The notes under the pieces are model-generated. The model saw nothing but the letters and a program-made list of their open reading frames with translations, was not told where the DNA came from and did not search any database. Below, one piece after another: positions 43,586 through 54,918 of a DNA stretch of 64,000 nt. Location of the stretch: NCBI GenBank assembly GCA_029215795.1, contig JARDYH010000002.1:9603001-9667000 (forward strand), given 5' to 3'. The translations under genes and the position numbers were made by a program. This DNA comes from Anniella stebbinsi. Lineage: Eukaryota > Chordata > Lepidosauria > Squamata > Anniellidae. Every line of letters starts with the position of its first letter. The first letter of the stretch is position 1.

Positions 43586-43686
43586 TATTGTGACTTTAAT
43601 TTTAATGGCAAGATAGTTTGTGTGTGTGTGTGTATCCTACAGATTTTAAAGGTAGAATGAAGTGATGGCCACCATAACAATATGTT

Positions 43687-43765
43687 GCTTGTAGGCTGCA
43701 ATCCTGTACACACTTACCTGCAAGTGAGCCCAATTAAAGTCAATAGGACGTTCTTATGAGTCGAT
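43687..43765. mobile_element. Short palindromic repeat fragment (GCAATCCTGTACACAC)
   Basis: TGCAATCCTGTACACACTTA and AAAGTCAATAGGACGTTCTT. Same family as 36300-36400. Confidence 0.4.
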
Positions 43766-43785
43766 GTATTTCTATGTATTTCAAT

Positions 43786-44130
43786 GTAGGGATGTCTTGG
43801 GCATCTAACCAGTTTCAGGTGTCTGATGGATTCCCCCGCATCTGCCCCACAGACCAGTTGGGTGCCCGCAGTGCTTGCCCATCAGTTGAGCATCCGCACA
43901 ACCCGATGAGCGCCCGGCAGCCATCTGCTCTCGTCCAGAGCCTCCACTGTGTGTGACACTGGAGGTTCCAGAAATTACTTAATTCCTCCCACTGAATAAA
44001 TGGCAGCTGTCAAGGCCCCATTTACACAAGAGTAAAGGTGCGAACAGAGCATTTACTTTATGGCTGCCATTAACACAGAGGGTGGAATGACGTAATTTCC
44101 AGAGTCTCTATTGTTGCGCACAATGGGCAC
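43786..44130. mobile_element. TAGGGATG element with GGCAGCTGT / CACAAGAGTAAAGG motifs
   Basis: It starts TAGGGATGTCTTGGGCATCT. GATGAGCGCCCGGCAGCC, AAATGGCAGCTGTCAAGGCC and GAGTAAAGGTGCGAACAGAG are shared with 54170-54918. The right end is lost near 44130. Confidence 0.5.
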
Positions 44131-44289
44131 AGGCAAAGGCTCTGGCTCAGCTTGCTTCATGCAGTGTACATTTTCTACTTCTCTGCTTTCAGTTCAATTT
44201 TTGCATAGGGAACATTTTCCAAAAACGATCCCCTCCTTGCAGTCTGGAGTGGTACAGCCCTCCTACCACCTTAAGACTGAACCAACACA

Positions 44290-44460
44290 TTCAGAATAGA
44301 TGGCGGAGCCTTCCCTCAACCTGGTGTCCTATAGATACATTGGTCAACAACTCCAGTTACCTTGGCCAAATGGTAGTCCCTGTCCATTGCCCAGGCTATC
44401 TGGGAAGGATGGGAGTTGTGATCTAACACATCCAGAGGCCGACAGGTTGGCAAACCCTGA
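44290..44460. mobile_element. Palindromic MITE (CAACTCCAGTTACCTTGGCC)
   Basis: CCTCAACCTGGTGTCCTATA and AACAACTCCAGTTACC are mirrored by GGATGGGAGTTGTGATCTAA and GGCCGACAGGTTGGCAAAC. It belongs to the ACTACAACTCCC family. Confidence 0.6.
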
Positions 44461-45346
44461 GTTATAGACTTCCTCTGCACGGACACAGGCAGAGGTCTTT
44501 CCCAGCAAAACTTGCCCAGCGCCTCCATGGTTCATGGCTTGGCCTCATCATTAGCCAAGCCAGGGCTGTAATCTGTCCTTTCTTAAACTCTGCATCTCCC
44601 CAAGAATCCCTCTGTCCCCATGTAATAAAATGAGCTTTGCTCCTCTATACCTAATATTGCATTTGTACTCACAACATCACACATCCCATTGCAATTGAAA
44701 TAGGATGTTTGATCCTCATCAAGCATGTTTCTGATTTGATGGGGTGGGGGTGGAGGGTAAGGGGGGGGAAACAGAAAACAGCCTTCAAACATATTTTTTA
44801 TATATATAATAGAACAAGAAATTATGCAAACTCGAAACTGGTTCCCTGGACTGTGAGATGGTTTAGACAGTGAAACTGGTCATTACGTTTAGTGTTTTTT
44901 TTTTGGGGGGGGGGGGGGATTTCCAATTAAGGTTGTGAAAAGCGTTAGGAACATACTATTCACAGGAAATCCCCTCAAATGCTCTCGCTGACCTCATGTT
45001 AGACTTCAGCAGCTGCCGTTGAATAACGAAGGGGCATGCAGACCAGTTCGGCGCTCCATTTATAACAAAGGCTTCCAAGGAGTCTGCCATTTGCCTCCTG
45101 CCTGCTTCCACCGATACCCAAAACAAAACCACTGTAGACCTTGACAACAACAACAAATCACCCTGCCATGTTTTCACCTAAGGTGAAAGCTGAGAGAAAT
45201 GGAATCCTTTCTCCTTTGTCGTAAGGAGAGAACCAGTAGAAAGAGCGCTGAACTTGTGGCAGAGGTAAAACCAATGGTGTGGCGGTAGATTTTGAAATGT
45301 AAGCTCTTATCTCCATAGCCAAGCCTCCGGAGAGAACCCAAACCGT
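44461..45346. other. Intergenic stretch without recognised genes
   Basis: It has simple T/G and G runs at 44890-44919 and 44743-44769. Nothing else is recognised. Confidence 0.4.
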
Positions 45347-45663
45347 TAGGGGGACCATATGAAAAGGAGGACAGGGCTCCTGTACCTAACAGTTGTGATG
45401 AAGAGGGCATTTCAGCAGGTGTCATTTGTATGTGTGCAGCACCTGGTGAAATTCCCTCTTCACCACCACAGTTAAAGATGCAGGAGCCCTGCCCTCTTTT
45501 GTATCCGGTCAAGAGGGCGGGCTCCTGCAGCTTTAACTGCTGTGATGAAGTGGGGATTTTACCAGGTGTTCCATGCATACCAATGACACCTGCTGAAATG
45601 CCCTCTTCATCACAACTGTTAGAGGTACAAGAGCCCTGTCCTCCTTTTCATATGGTCACCCTA
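45347..45663. mobile_element. Palindromic MITE (hAT-like), copy F
   Basis: The termini are TAGGGGGACCATATGAAAAG and TTTTCATATGGTCACCCTA. Flanks CAAACCGT (45339-45346) and CAGAACGT (45664-45671) match at 6 of 8 positions. It is 317 bp. Confidence 0.88.
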
Positions 45664-46068
45664 CAGAACGTCAGGCAGTTATGTAGATCCATATCAGTTA
45701 GAGCAATTTTACCTCCACCGGAAGAAAGTCTTTTGTAAAGCTAATAGGTCATAATTGCCCATTCAAAACCATTCAAAATACTCTGCATTACAACAGGGTA
45801 CAAAATATTGTTGCTGGGAAAATCCATTTCCCCCTCCACTACTGTGAGGATTGCAGCTAAGCTCAAAGGGAAAAGGGAAGTCTGAGGGGGTGGCAGATGA
45901 TATCAGCATCCCTGTTAATAAAAGAAGGGGATGCCTCCGAAGGGGGAGACACCAAAGGGGGCATGCCCCTTTGGGTCACTCTTTTGGGAAGTGACAACAG
46001 CAAGGGCCCTACCCCCTTCCCGGGCATCTGTGTCTGTATGTGTGTGTAAATGTTTTGTGTGCAAGAGC

Positions 46069-46307
46069 TAGCCTGACCAGATAAAATCCAGGTCTAGTAT
46101 AGTGCCTGCAACAGTTAAAGTTGCAGGCACTATACTAGAGTGACCAGATACAAAAGAAGGCAGGGCCCCTGCAACTTTAACTGTTGTGATGAAGAGGGGA
46201 TTTCACCAGGGACTAATTGCATACAAATGACACTGGCTGAAATTCCCTTTTCTCTACAACTGTTAAAGTTACATGAGCCCTGACCTGGATTTTATCTGGT
46301 CACCCTA
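46069..46307. mobile_element. Palindromic MITE, copy G, internally deleted
   Basis: It starts TAGCCTGACCAGATAAAATC and ends TTTTATCTGGTCACCCTA. Flanks GCAAGAGC and GCATGAGC differ at one base. About 80 bases of the left arm are missing, leaving a tight hairpin of TAGTATAGTGCCTGCAAC and GTTGCAGGCACTATACTA at 46095-46136. Confidence 0.88.
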
Positions 46308-46549
46308 GCATGAGCTATCCTAGAGTGAGAGTTTAGACAGCCAATGTGGCTGAGATCCAACCATCCCTCAGGTGAGAGCTGAGGGGTAAGGGCAATTGGC
46401 TAGGGTGAGAGACTTGCCATAGCCCAGACGACAGCTTTGTGCGATTGTATAATTGTGGAACATTGCTTCGGGAGGGAGGTATACTAGGCCTGTTCTAATT
46501 TTACATTCACTCTCTTACTGACCTGGCTTACCTGCCTGCCTATACTGGC

Positions 46550-46890
46550 TTTTGTTTCATTTTTATTGTTTGTCTATGTGTCCAGGGGGATCCCAGGGGA
46601 AAGGGAAGGAATGGGTTGCCCCTATTGTTGTAATCTTGGGCAGAGGGAGGTATGGCGTTGGGGCTTGGAGATGTCAGATGAGAGAAAGGCGGGGCAGATA
46701 TTTGAACTCCATCCCAACCTTCAGTCCTTTCCCCATATCTCAAGGTCCAGGTTGCTGGTGCTGCTTTTGAATGCCAGGTAGGTCCACAATAAAACCATCA
46801 CTATTCAGGTCTTGATTGTGGATGAAAGGGCTGACCTGGTGTGTATTACTGAGACCTGGGTTAGCATGGGCATCCGTAGCCCATTGCATT
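46550..46890 (+). mobile_element. LINE endonuclease remnant (L2-like)
   Basis: The frame around 46812-46870 reads GCTGACCTGGTGTGTATTAC (ADLVCITETW). The ITETW motif is the conserved start of the apurinic-type endonuclease of L2/CR1-type LINEs. The upstream part is proline- and glycine-rich and unassigned. Confidence 0.5.
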
Positions 46891-47944
46891 AGGTGGATCC
46901 CCCCGGGAATTTTTTTTTAAGGTAAACATTGATTGAATATATACAGGTGAAAGCAATTCTAATACATTTATGGCGCCAGAAATTAAGTAGTTAGCTTATG
47001 GCTCCAAGGCCCAAGTGTTTATCTCTGCTTAAATACTGCTTCATATTACCTCTTGGTATATTTGTAAGATTTGTAATTATACACACCCACCCACAATACA
47101 AGGCACCACATTCTGAGGACAGCTTTTACAACCTTGCATTTTTGAGCACTTAAAAACAATGAAAATTCCATATTCTCACCATTTGAAAATTAAATGATTT
47201 CCAGTCATTCTACATTTCTTAAAAATAGTAACTATTATTGCAGTAATTATCCCTAAATTCCTGAAATTCCCACATAAGGAAATATAGTCTACAGACATTG
47301 GGCTACACCAGATTTTAGCTGGTCAATTTACATTCCTTCCAAGACATTTTGCTTAAAGAGACTAAAAACAGCAAAGCCAACTATGTATAAATGTAACCAG
47401 GAAGAGAGTTGTCTGCCAGACCTTCACAGCAAACAAATCCACATTATATTTTACAAATAACTCTATAAAATAAAATACCTCTCAATGTATTAAGCCATTT
47501 TGAAATATTGGTTGAGGGCTTCTGCTCAGCTGATTTTGAAGAGAAGACAGAAAAATGAAATACCCTATGAGACAGATACCATGGACATGAAACCAGTACA
47601 GAAGTAAGCTATACCTTGTTTCCGCCTCATATATGGCAGAAATGGGTAAGTTCCTAAAAAAGGAAAGGTGCCACAATTCAAACTTGACTGAAAACCAAAT
47701 GGGGGTGGAAACTGTAGTTACTGAGTACTCCACACATACTCAGAGTTGCCCTTCTTGATTAAAAATATGTTGGAGGACCAGGACCAGCTGTAGTGACAAA
47801 ATTAAAACAGTTCTAGGACCGAAGCCTGGATCTGAACAAGACCTGAGCAAAAACTTGTTACAGATAAACAGTACCTTTAAAACAGAATTCTCTACACTGT
47901 TTTTAGGGGAAAGACTCCAGCAAAATCTTCTCTGCAATAAACTA
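46891..47944. other. Intergenic stretch without recognised genes
   Basis: It is A/T-rich, with no repeat signature and no frame. This could be ancient single-copy sequence. Confidence 0.35.
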
Positions 47945-48366
47945 AGAGCCTATCCACATTGCCCTTAAAATGACTTATATTCTGTTTAAAAACGTGGTTT
48001 TTTAAAGTCATTTCATTACGTGATAGGGCACACTGAGCAGTACTTACGTTTCATAGTGACTGCTTCCTCACTGCTATATTACAGGGTTAATTCCTTGACT
48101 CTTCTTCTTTAGTTTTTGTTTTGCAGGCTGCTTGAGTTATGGAGACAGAAGTGGGTGGGTCAAGCAGCCTGCAAAACAAAAACGAAACAAGAAGACTCAA
48201 GGAATTAACCCTGTAATACACCAGTGAATACTTTGAAGGACGGAGGAAGCAGTCACTATGAAACGTAAGTACTGCTCAGTGTGTCCTACCATGTATTGAA
48301 ACGACTTAAAAAAACACGTTATTAAACAGAATATAAATCGTTTTAAGGGCAAAGTGGATAGGCTCT
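47945..48366. mobile_element. Large hairpin MITE (arms ~190 bp)
   Basis: AGAGCCTATCCACATTGCCC at 47945 is mirrored by GGGCAAAGTGGATAGGCTCT at 48347-48366. The arms stay complementary up to GCAGGCTGCTTGA / TCAAGCAGCCTGC, leaving a loop at about 48136-48159. The right arm carries about 12 extra bases near 48225. Superfamily unknown; no clean duplication is seen. Confidence 0.82.
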
Positions 48367-49145
48367 CAAACGCCTGGGAGTACCAAAACAATCCCTTGTA
48401 GACAGATTGGGAAGTATAGCCATGCCCAGCCCCTTTCTCTCTGAAAATGCCCTGAAAATGCCCTACAAATCTTGATGACAGAAAAACAACCCCCCCAGAA
48501 CCACAACAAAAGGAAATACTTAAGCTAAGGGGACCTATAAAAAGCAAAAGAAAGGAAGAGGAAAGGGGTGTCTCGTGGCTTTAGTACATGCACAAGAGGA
48601 AGGAAAGGAGGCAAACTTGGGAACGGTGGGAGAGAATTCTACTGGGGGGGGGAGGGAAGATTGAAATCCTAAGCAAAGCCAACTAGGGAGTAAGTCCCTT
48701 CAAGCTGAGTGGGACTTCCTTCCAGGCCCAGCCTCAGCAACCCCTCACACGCCCTGAGTCACACCTGCCTTGTGGTGACAGCCGCCGCCGCTGCCAAGAA
48801 AGCCTCGGAGCCATTGCAAAAATAAAATTAAAAATACCCCACAGAGCTGCCCAGGGAACAGAAGGGGAAGTAGAGAGGCACTGAGCGCACCAGGTACGGG
48901 GAACATAGTTGAGGAATTAGCCTGCAGCAGGGGCGATGGGAGCCTGGCTGGAGGCTCCCGAAGAAGAAGGAAGCTGGGGGCGAAAGGGCGCCCCAGGGTC
49001 GGCGGGGCTTACCTGCGAGGATTGGCTCTGTGAGATGGGAGTAGGAGGCACTGCTCCTAATTGCAGGGCCAATTCCAGAGAGTGGTATTTGGGGATCCCT
49101 GTTCCACCCCATGGCTATTAAGCCATAGGCATCACAGGGCTCTTT
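48367..49145. other. Intergenic stretch without recognised genes
   Basis: A short GTAAGTCCCTTCAAGCTGAG repeat fragment lies at 48690. 48770-49030 is GC-richer. Nothing else is recognised. Confidence 0.35.
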
Positions 49146-49905
49146 TCCATCCCCCATGCTGTTCAACATCTATATGAAGCCAGTGGGTGAGGTCATTAGA
49201 GTTTTGGGATTGGGTGTCATCAGCATGCTGATGATACTCAGCTCTATTTCTCCTTGTCTTCAGAATCAGCTGGGGCAGTGAAGGTGCTGGACTAATGCCT
49301 GGAGGCTGTAATGGGCTGGATGAGGGCTAATAAACTGAAGCTGGATCCTGTTAAGACAGAAGCTCCGTGAATTGGTGGTACCCAGGTCTGGGAATTGGAT
49401 AAGTGACCTGTTCTAGATGGGGTTGCACTCCCTCTGAAGGAGCAGGTGCGTAGCTTGGGAGTACTCCTAGATCCATCCTTTTCACAGGAGGCCCAGGTGT
49501 ACTGGAGTACTTGGGGTCAGCTTCAGCTGATCCACCAGCTATAGCCTTTCCTGGACAGGGACAACCTAGCCACAATAGTCCTTGCGCTGACAACTTCCCG
49601 CTTAGACTAGTGCAATACACTCTACATGGGGCTGCCATTGAAGACAACTTGGAAGTTGCAGCTGATGCAAAATGCAACAGCTAGACTGCTCACTGAAACA
49701 TCCTGTAAAGACCGTATAACACCAGTCTTAAACGAATTGCATTGGCTGCCTATACGCTTCTGGTTGGAATTCAAGGTGTTGGCAATGACCTTTAAAGCCC
49801 TAAATGGCTTGGGACCTCAGTATTTGAGGGAGCTCCTCTCCCTATATAGGCCTGCCTGAGACTTGAGATCTCTTGGAGGAGCCCTTCTCCACTTCCCACC
49901 AATGC
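49146..49905 (+). mobile_element. L2-like LINE fragment (reverse transcriptase)
   Basis: FNIYMKP..EVIR and CHQHADDTQLYF (about 49218-49248) form the catalytic YADD box, here HADD. Then come LMQNATARLL, DRITPVLNELHWLP and FKVLAMTFKALNGLGPQYL. The frame is broken, with a stop after the LSLYRPA segment. It is truncated at both ends. Confidence 0.8.
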
Positions 49906-49916
49906 GAGACATACGC

Positions 49917-50552
49917 TGTTATGCCCTCACTAGAGGAATCATCCTCAGAGGAGGAAGTAGAGCCTCCAGAAACCAGGGAGACACCACATCAAGCACTCAG
50001 ACCAGGAGGAGCCTGGGCCTTCAGGGGAGATGGCTCCTGAGAGGGGAGGGGTCTCTGACTCTGGAGCAGATGCTGAGACACCCCTTGGCCCCCAGGAGTG
50101 TTGTCGCCTTAAGTGACAAGTCAGTAGGCCTCCTGTAAGAAGGAGTGCTCTCCTGCAAAGATGGTCTGCTCGGGAGAAAGCAACTCCTCTCAAGTATGGC
50201 TCTGGCCAGAGAGCTCTAACAGACAGCGGCGGAGCCTGGGTGGGGCTCAGCAGCCTTTGTGAATAAAAGCCAGCAGTGAGAACTTGCTGGTTAGTGGAAA
50301 CAAAGTCTCACCAGCTTCTTCTGACCTGGCCTTGTTCTTGAATCTATGGCCTTGGACTCCTGCTTGACTCTGCTACTGGATTGTGTATGTATTGGACTGC
50401 CTAACTGTGTTTGACCTTTTGCCTGTTTGACCACTCCTGCTTCACCTGACTCTATATCTTGGACTGATTGCCTGTGCTTGGATCCTGGGCCTGTCATCTG
50501 GACTACTTCTGCATGTGCCTGAACTTCCTTGAACTGAAAACTTGTCTGCTGG
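49917..50552 (+). mobile_element. Possible LTR, between an L2-like and a CR1 fragment
   Basis: It starts TGTTATGCCC and ends CTGGAACA. An AATAAA signal lies near 50262, followed by about 290 bases rich in TTGGACTG/CCTG. These traits suit an LTR, but there is no target duplication and no homologous second LTR. Confidence 0.35.
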
Positions 50553-50722
50553 AACATTGGACAATAGAACCAATGACCTTGGGAGGTGGTGGGCTCTCCC
50601 ACATTAGAGGCATTCAAGAGGCAGCTGGACAACCATCTGTCCCTGCATTGAGCAGGGGGTTGAACTCGATGGCCTTGGAGGCCCCTTCCAACTCTACTAT
50701 TCTTTGCTTCTATGATTCTATA
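50553..50722 (+). mobile_element. CR1 LINE 3' end, short
   Basis: GGACAATAGAACCAATGACC, GGTGGGCTCTCCCACATTAG, GCAGGGGGTTGAACTCGATG and TTCTATGATTCTATAG. Confidence 0.85.
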
Positions 50723-51159
50723 GTCTGGGTTATTACTTGGCCTTGTGGTCACCCCTATAACTTAAGTCTGCTACAGCCAACGCAGGGCATCATCAGGACA
50801 TTTAAGCAGAATGTCTCAGGGGGAGTCCAACAAATCTTTATGGCTGTTGGTGGATTTCACCTACACTGGTGAAGTGAATTTGGAGGCATTTTCAAAATTT
50901 GAAGTGTAAACTGAATTAAAGGAGGTTCCTTCAGATGAAATGCTGGATGGGTTTTAGTAAAACTCACAACATATCTGAGCAGATTTTTTAGCAATCCTCT
51001 CCATACTATTCCTCTGCAGTACAGTCTGACCTCATGCATGTTCATGCATAAGTAAATTCCAATGAGCTCAATGGGGCTTACTCCCAAGCAAGGGTGCATA
51101 AGACTACATCTTTGATATCTTAATCACAATGTTTATCAGTTCACAGAAGGCATTTTTGT
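50723..51159. other. Intergenic stretch
   Basis: A short palindromic repeat fragment (TTCATGCATAAGTAAATTCC, CAATGGGGCTTACTCCCAAG) lies at 51035-51112. Nothing else is recognised. Confidence 0.4.
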
Positions 51160-51673
51160 TAGGGATGTGCTTTGATTCGGTCCCAAACCTCAAATCGAAG
51201 TTGGCCGATTCAGCCCGAATCCAGTTTGGGACTGCATTGGGCTGTCTGAGACCAAAGAAAATGAACAACTTTATGCCGATTCAGCCCAATGGCCAGCCAC
51301 CTCCTCCTACCGTCCATTCACTCGTGGGACTTGACTGAAGCCTTCATTCACACTGACAAGCTACTCTGGTGAGCCATAGATCTACTGTTGTAAGTTCTGC
51401 TCACCCCCTGCCCATCCTCCATGATGGCTGCTCTGGCCTGACACAGATGTACTGTTATAAACTACAACCACCGGGTGGGAAAGGGAGGAAAGTCCTATGG
51501 ACTCCTGGTTGGGCTCACGCCTGGGTAACCGCAATACCTGGTCTGCTTTAGAGGTGGAATCAAGTCCGACGTGGGCCAGGGTGGTGCCAAACCTCCCTGA
51601 GTTGAATTGGGGTGGATTTGGAAGCTCCGAACCAGCCTCCAAGTTGAATCAGGGGGAAGTGTGCACAGTCCTA
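51160..51673. mobile_element. TAGGGATGTGC element with GATTCGG motifs
   Basis: It starts TAGGGATGTGCTTTGATTCG and ends AGTGTGCACAGTCCTA. Flanks ATTTTTGT and ACTTTGTA are alike with a one-base offset. GCCGATTCAGCCC occurs twice near the left end (51204, 51277). It is 514 bp, with no frame. Confidence 0.6.
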
Positions 51674-52490
51674 ACTTTGTAAAACTGTTGTGGAGCATTT
51701 CTGCATTGTTGTGAAATAAACTACATTAAAACACATGTCCAAAATGGAGTTCACAATTGCATATTTGCTCTATGTTGCTGCAATAATAATAATAATAATA
51801 ATTATTATTATTATTATTTCACAAATGAAGAAGTCATTATGCTCTACAACAGTATAAGGAAAACAAGGCAAGTGAATATATATATATATATATATTCCTT
51901 CTTTATTGTCACCAGGTGCTGTTACCACCCTGTTCCTCATTTCTTCCAAAACACGAAGCAACAAAATCTGTGCTTTGTAAATAAAGAGTCCTACCAGATT
52001 ATTATTTAATGGCCACTTTAAAAAAAGAGGGGGAACCCAAAGGAGAAAGATGGGAAATTCCCTTTGCATTGCCATTGTATCCCTAATAATCCATCATGAC
52101 CTACTCCCATAGAATCGGTCACTCAAATGTCTGCCTGCATGGCATCATTTCATGCCAAGCCAAGTATTGGTGATGAGGTCAGACAGAGCACCAGGCATGG
52201 GAGGCCAAATGCCAGGAGCCCCAGAAGCTGGTATCATTAGTCCTTTAACAACAACAACAACAAAATCTTGTAAAAGCTGCCCAGAGACATTTTGGAGTAT
52301 TAAAACTGCCTATGGCTCCTGCAGCCATTTCTCTGCTTTCCTGAGCACCACCACCTCCCTTCCTCACCACCTGGCCTGGTAAGCTTGCAGGTGGGAGTGG
52401 ATGGGCAGGGGGCAGGGACAGCAGTGGCATTTCAGCCTGGTGCTCTGCCGAGAAGTAACAAACAAAACCGCTGCAACAGCGGTTGCCTTC
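51674..52490. other. Intergenic stretch
   Basis: It contains an (ATA)n(ATT)n mirror microsatellite at 51782-51819 and an AT run at 51875-51895. No gene is seen. Confidence 0.4.
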
Positions 52491-52980
52491 GAGCATCATC
52501 AGATGGGCATTTATTGCATGCTCGTTACATGGCACCCATAGATTTCCACGGGTCCTAGTCACGGCCCGTGCACCTCCCACCTAAAGATGTGAAGGCCCCG
52601 GGAAAAAAACCAGAAAAAATCGGGGGAAGTTGTTTTTTTCCCCCCCTGTTTTGGGGGGGGGATGAATTTGGGGGGGGGGGAAGGGGAAAAATGGTTTCCA
52701 TTTTTTCCCCGGCCCTTCACATCTCTACTCCCGCCCCTTCTAGCATTCTTTGCGCGACAACAAACCCCCCCCTCTGGTAAATCTGAATTATTTTTGAAAT
52801 GGAACTTGCCGCTATCTCTTGCTGTGTGCAGGAGAAGCAGCGTGATCAAAATTGCCCACGGAATGGGCCACGTGCCCATTGTTTACTGCATCTTTTGAAA
52901 GAAGAAGTAATGAGGGACAAACGTGCAGGCGGAAAAGCGACGGGAAGAATACGTGATTTCCCCTCGTGTGATGACGCTCT
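52491..52980. mobile_element. Family U element, complete-looking copy
   Basis: It starts GAGCATCATCAGATGGGCAT and ends CTCGTGTGATGACGCTC. TCTCTTGCTGTGTGCAGGAG and GGAATGGGCCACGTGCCC are shared with 40275 and 42100. G- and C-runs at 52640-52682 sit at its centre. Confidence 0.6.
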
Positions 52981-53513
52981 TCATTTCTCTTGTATTTGGG
53001 CCGCCAGGATGGCGCTGGGGTGTCAATCCAGATGGCAGCTCACCCAAGGCCTCCACAAACTCAGCACCAGCCCTGTTCATGATCCCCGTTCCAAGGTCAG
53101 TTTGCTTGCGCAAATGGCATTGTGTACCTTGGCTAGTGAAGGGGAAGCTTTCTGACTTAAGACATCAGGGTTTCATCAATTTGGACGATTGGAAGGATGT
53201 CTATCGCTAGCCTAACAAGGAGGGCCTTTGCTTAAAAGGCTGTCCTTGACAGATGTCAAACCAACCATTTCTTGAAAGGTTTCTTGAAACTTTTCCAAGA
53301 AAGTGGATCCCACAGACTGCACGGTGTTTATTCCCCTGCTAAACGATCCTTGCAGCTCGGACTTCCTCGCAGGAAACAAGCTTCCTGTAGATTTAACTCA
53401 TTCAACATGTGAAGGTGCCAGGCATCAGGACACTGGCCAGCCCTGTATTGCCTACTCTCATTGATAGTAGCTATCGAGGGTCTCAGACTATGGCTATTTG
53501 CATTACCAGCTAC
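52981..53513. other. Intergenic stretch without recognised genes
   Basis: Nothing recognised. Confidence 0.4.
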
Positions 53514-53623
53514 ATCAGTCTTCCTGAACGTGGTGCCCTTCAGATGTTTTGGACTACAAATCCCATCATCCCCTATCAGCATGCCCCATTCTGGCTAGGA
53601 ATGAGGAGGGTTGAAGTCCAACA
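53514..53623. mobile_element. Palindromic MITE (GGACTACAAATCCCATCAT)
   Basis: CCTTCAGATGTTTTGGACTA and CAAATCCCATCATCCC are mirrored by AATGAGGAGGGTTGAAGTCC. It belongs to the ACTACAACTCCC family. Confidence 0.65.
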
Positions 53624-53624
53624 C

Positions 53625-54033
53625 TGATTGGTGGGAGATTCAGGACAAATAAAAGTCCCATGAAGCTGATTGGTGGGAGATTCAGGACAAATAAAAGGAA
53701 GGACTTCTTCACAGAGTGCATAGTTAAATTATGGAATTCACTACCACAAGATGGCCACTAATTTGGATGGCTTTAACAGGGGAGTTGGATAAATTCCTGG
53801 AGGAGAAGGCTATCAATGGCTACTAGCCCTGATGGTTATGTGCTACCTCTAGTATCCGAGGCAATAAGCCTGTGTGCACCAGTTCCCAGGGAACATGGGT
53901 GGGAGGGTGCAGTTGCACCATGTCCTGCTTTGAGTTTACCTGGTTGACAGTTGGTTGGCCACTATGTGAACAGAGTACTGGACTCGATGGACCCTTGGTC
54001 TGATCCAGCATGGCTCTTCTTATGTTCTTAGGT
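53625..54033 (+). mobile_element. CR1-type LINE 3' end (TTCTTATG tail) with local duplication
   Basis: GGAAGGACTTCTTCACAGAG, TTAAATTATGGAATTCACTA, GGAGAAGGCTATCAATGGCT and TCTGATCCAGCATGGCTCTT run to TTCTTATGTTCTTA. The sequence TGATTGGTGGGAGATTCAGG with ACAAATAAAAG occurs twice, 42 bases apart (53625 and 53667). Confidence 0.8.
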
Positions 54034-54169
54034 GATCCTTCTAAATGGAGATCCAGAGAGTGAACCTGGAACCTTTTCCATGCAGAGGATGTGATTGACC
54101 ATTCAGCCCTGATTCCTCCCCTTATTGTTCTGTCCTTAGTAGATTTGCATGACATTTGCATGTGCTCAA

Positions 54170-54918
54170 TAGGGATGGGTGAACTCACCTGAGTCCAATT
54201 AATTGGACGCCTGTCCAGCTGCTGCCACAGTTAGTCTGAGCTCGTGGTGGCACGTGAGCTTCTTTTGTGGCTCGGCGAGCGTCCGATGACATTGCGAGCC
54301 CGTCCGCCCTTGTCTAGAGCCGCCCTTGTGTGCAACAACAGAGGCTCCAGATATTACGCAATTTCCCCTGTTGCATCAATGGCAGCTGTAAAGGCCCCAT
54401 TAACACAAGAGTAAAGGTGCGAATGGATCATTTGTGCCTTTATGCTTGCATAAACGAGACCTTTATGGCTGCCATTGACACAACAAGGGAAATGCACAAT
54501 TTCTGGAGCCTCCATGGTTGCGCACAATCGAGGCGAAGGGCGAGGACGGACGGGCTCGTGATGTCATCAGACCCTTGCTGTGCTGCAAATGTGGGAATGA
54601 ATGGCGGCAGCTGGGCCGGGCTCCAACAATGTGCACAACAGAGGCTCTGGAAACTGCGCATTTCCTCTGTTGTAAATGGCGGCTGTAAAGGCCCCATTGA
54701 CACAGCACAGGGAATTATGTAATTTCTGGAGGCTCCGTTGGCATGCACAATGGAGGCGCCAGATGATGGCGGAGAGCTGCCAGGCGTTCTGCAGGCCATG
54801 TGGGCGCTCGACCCACAGGCCCACGAACACAGTGCAGGTGCCTGACTAGGGCCAAGGGAGATGACACGGGGGCGTCCGTTGGACTCCCGGACCCAGTCAG
54901 GTACCCACAATATCCCTA
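54170..54918. mobile_element. TAGGGATGGGTG element with internal repeats
   Basis: It starts TAGGGATGGGTGAACTCACC and ends CCCACAATATCCCTA. The block AATGGC(A/G)GCTGTAAAGGC with CCCATT(A/G)ACACA recurs at 54379 and 54675 and is mirrored near 54468. It is related to 43786-44130. The 8-bp flanks do not match. Confidence 0.6.
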
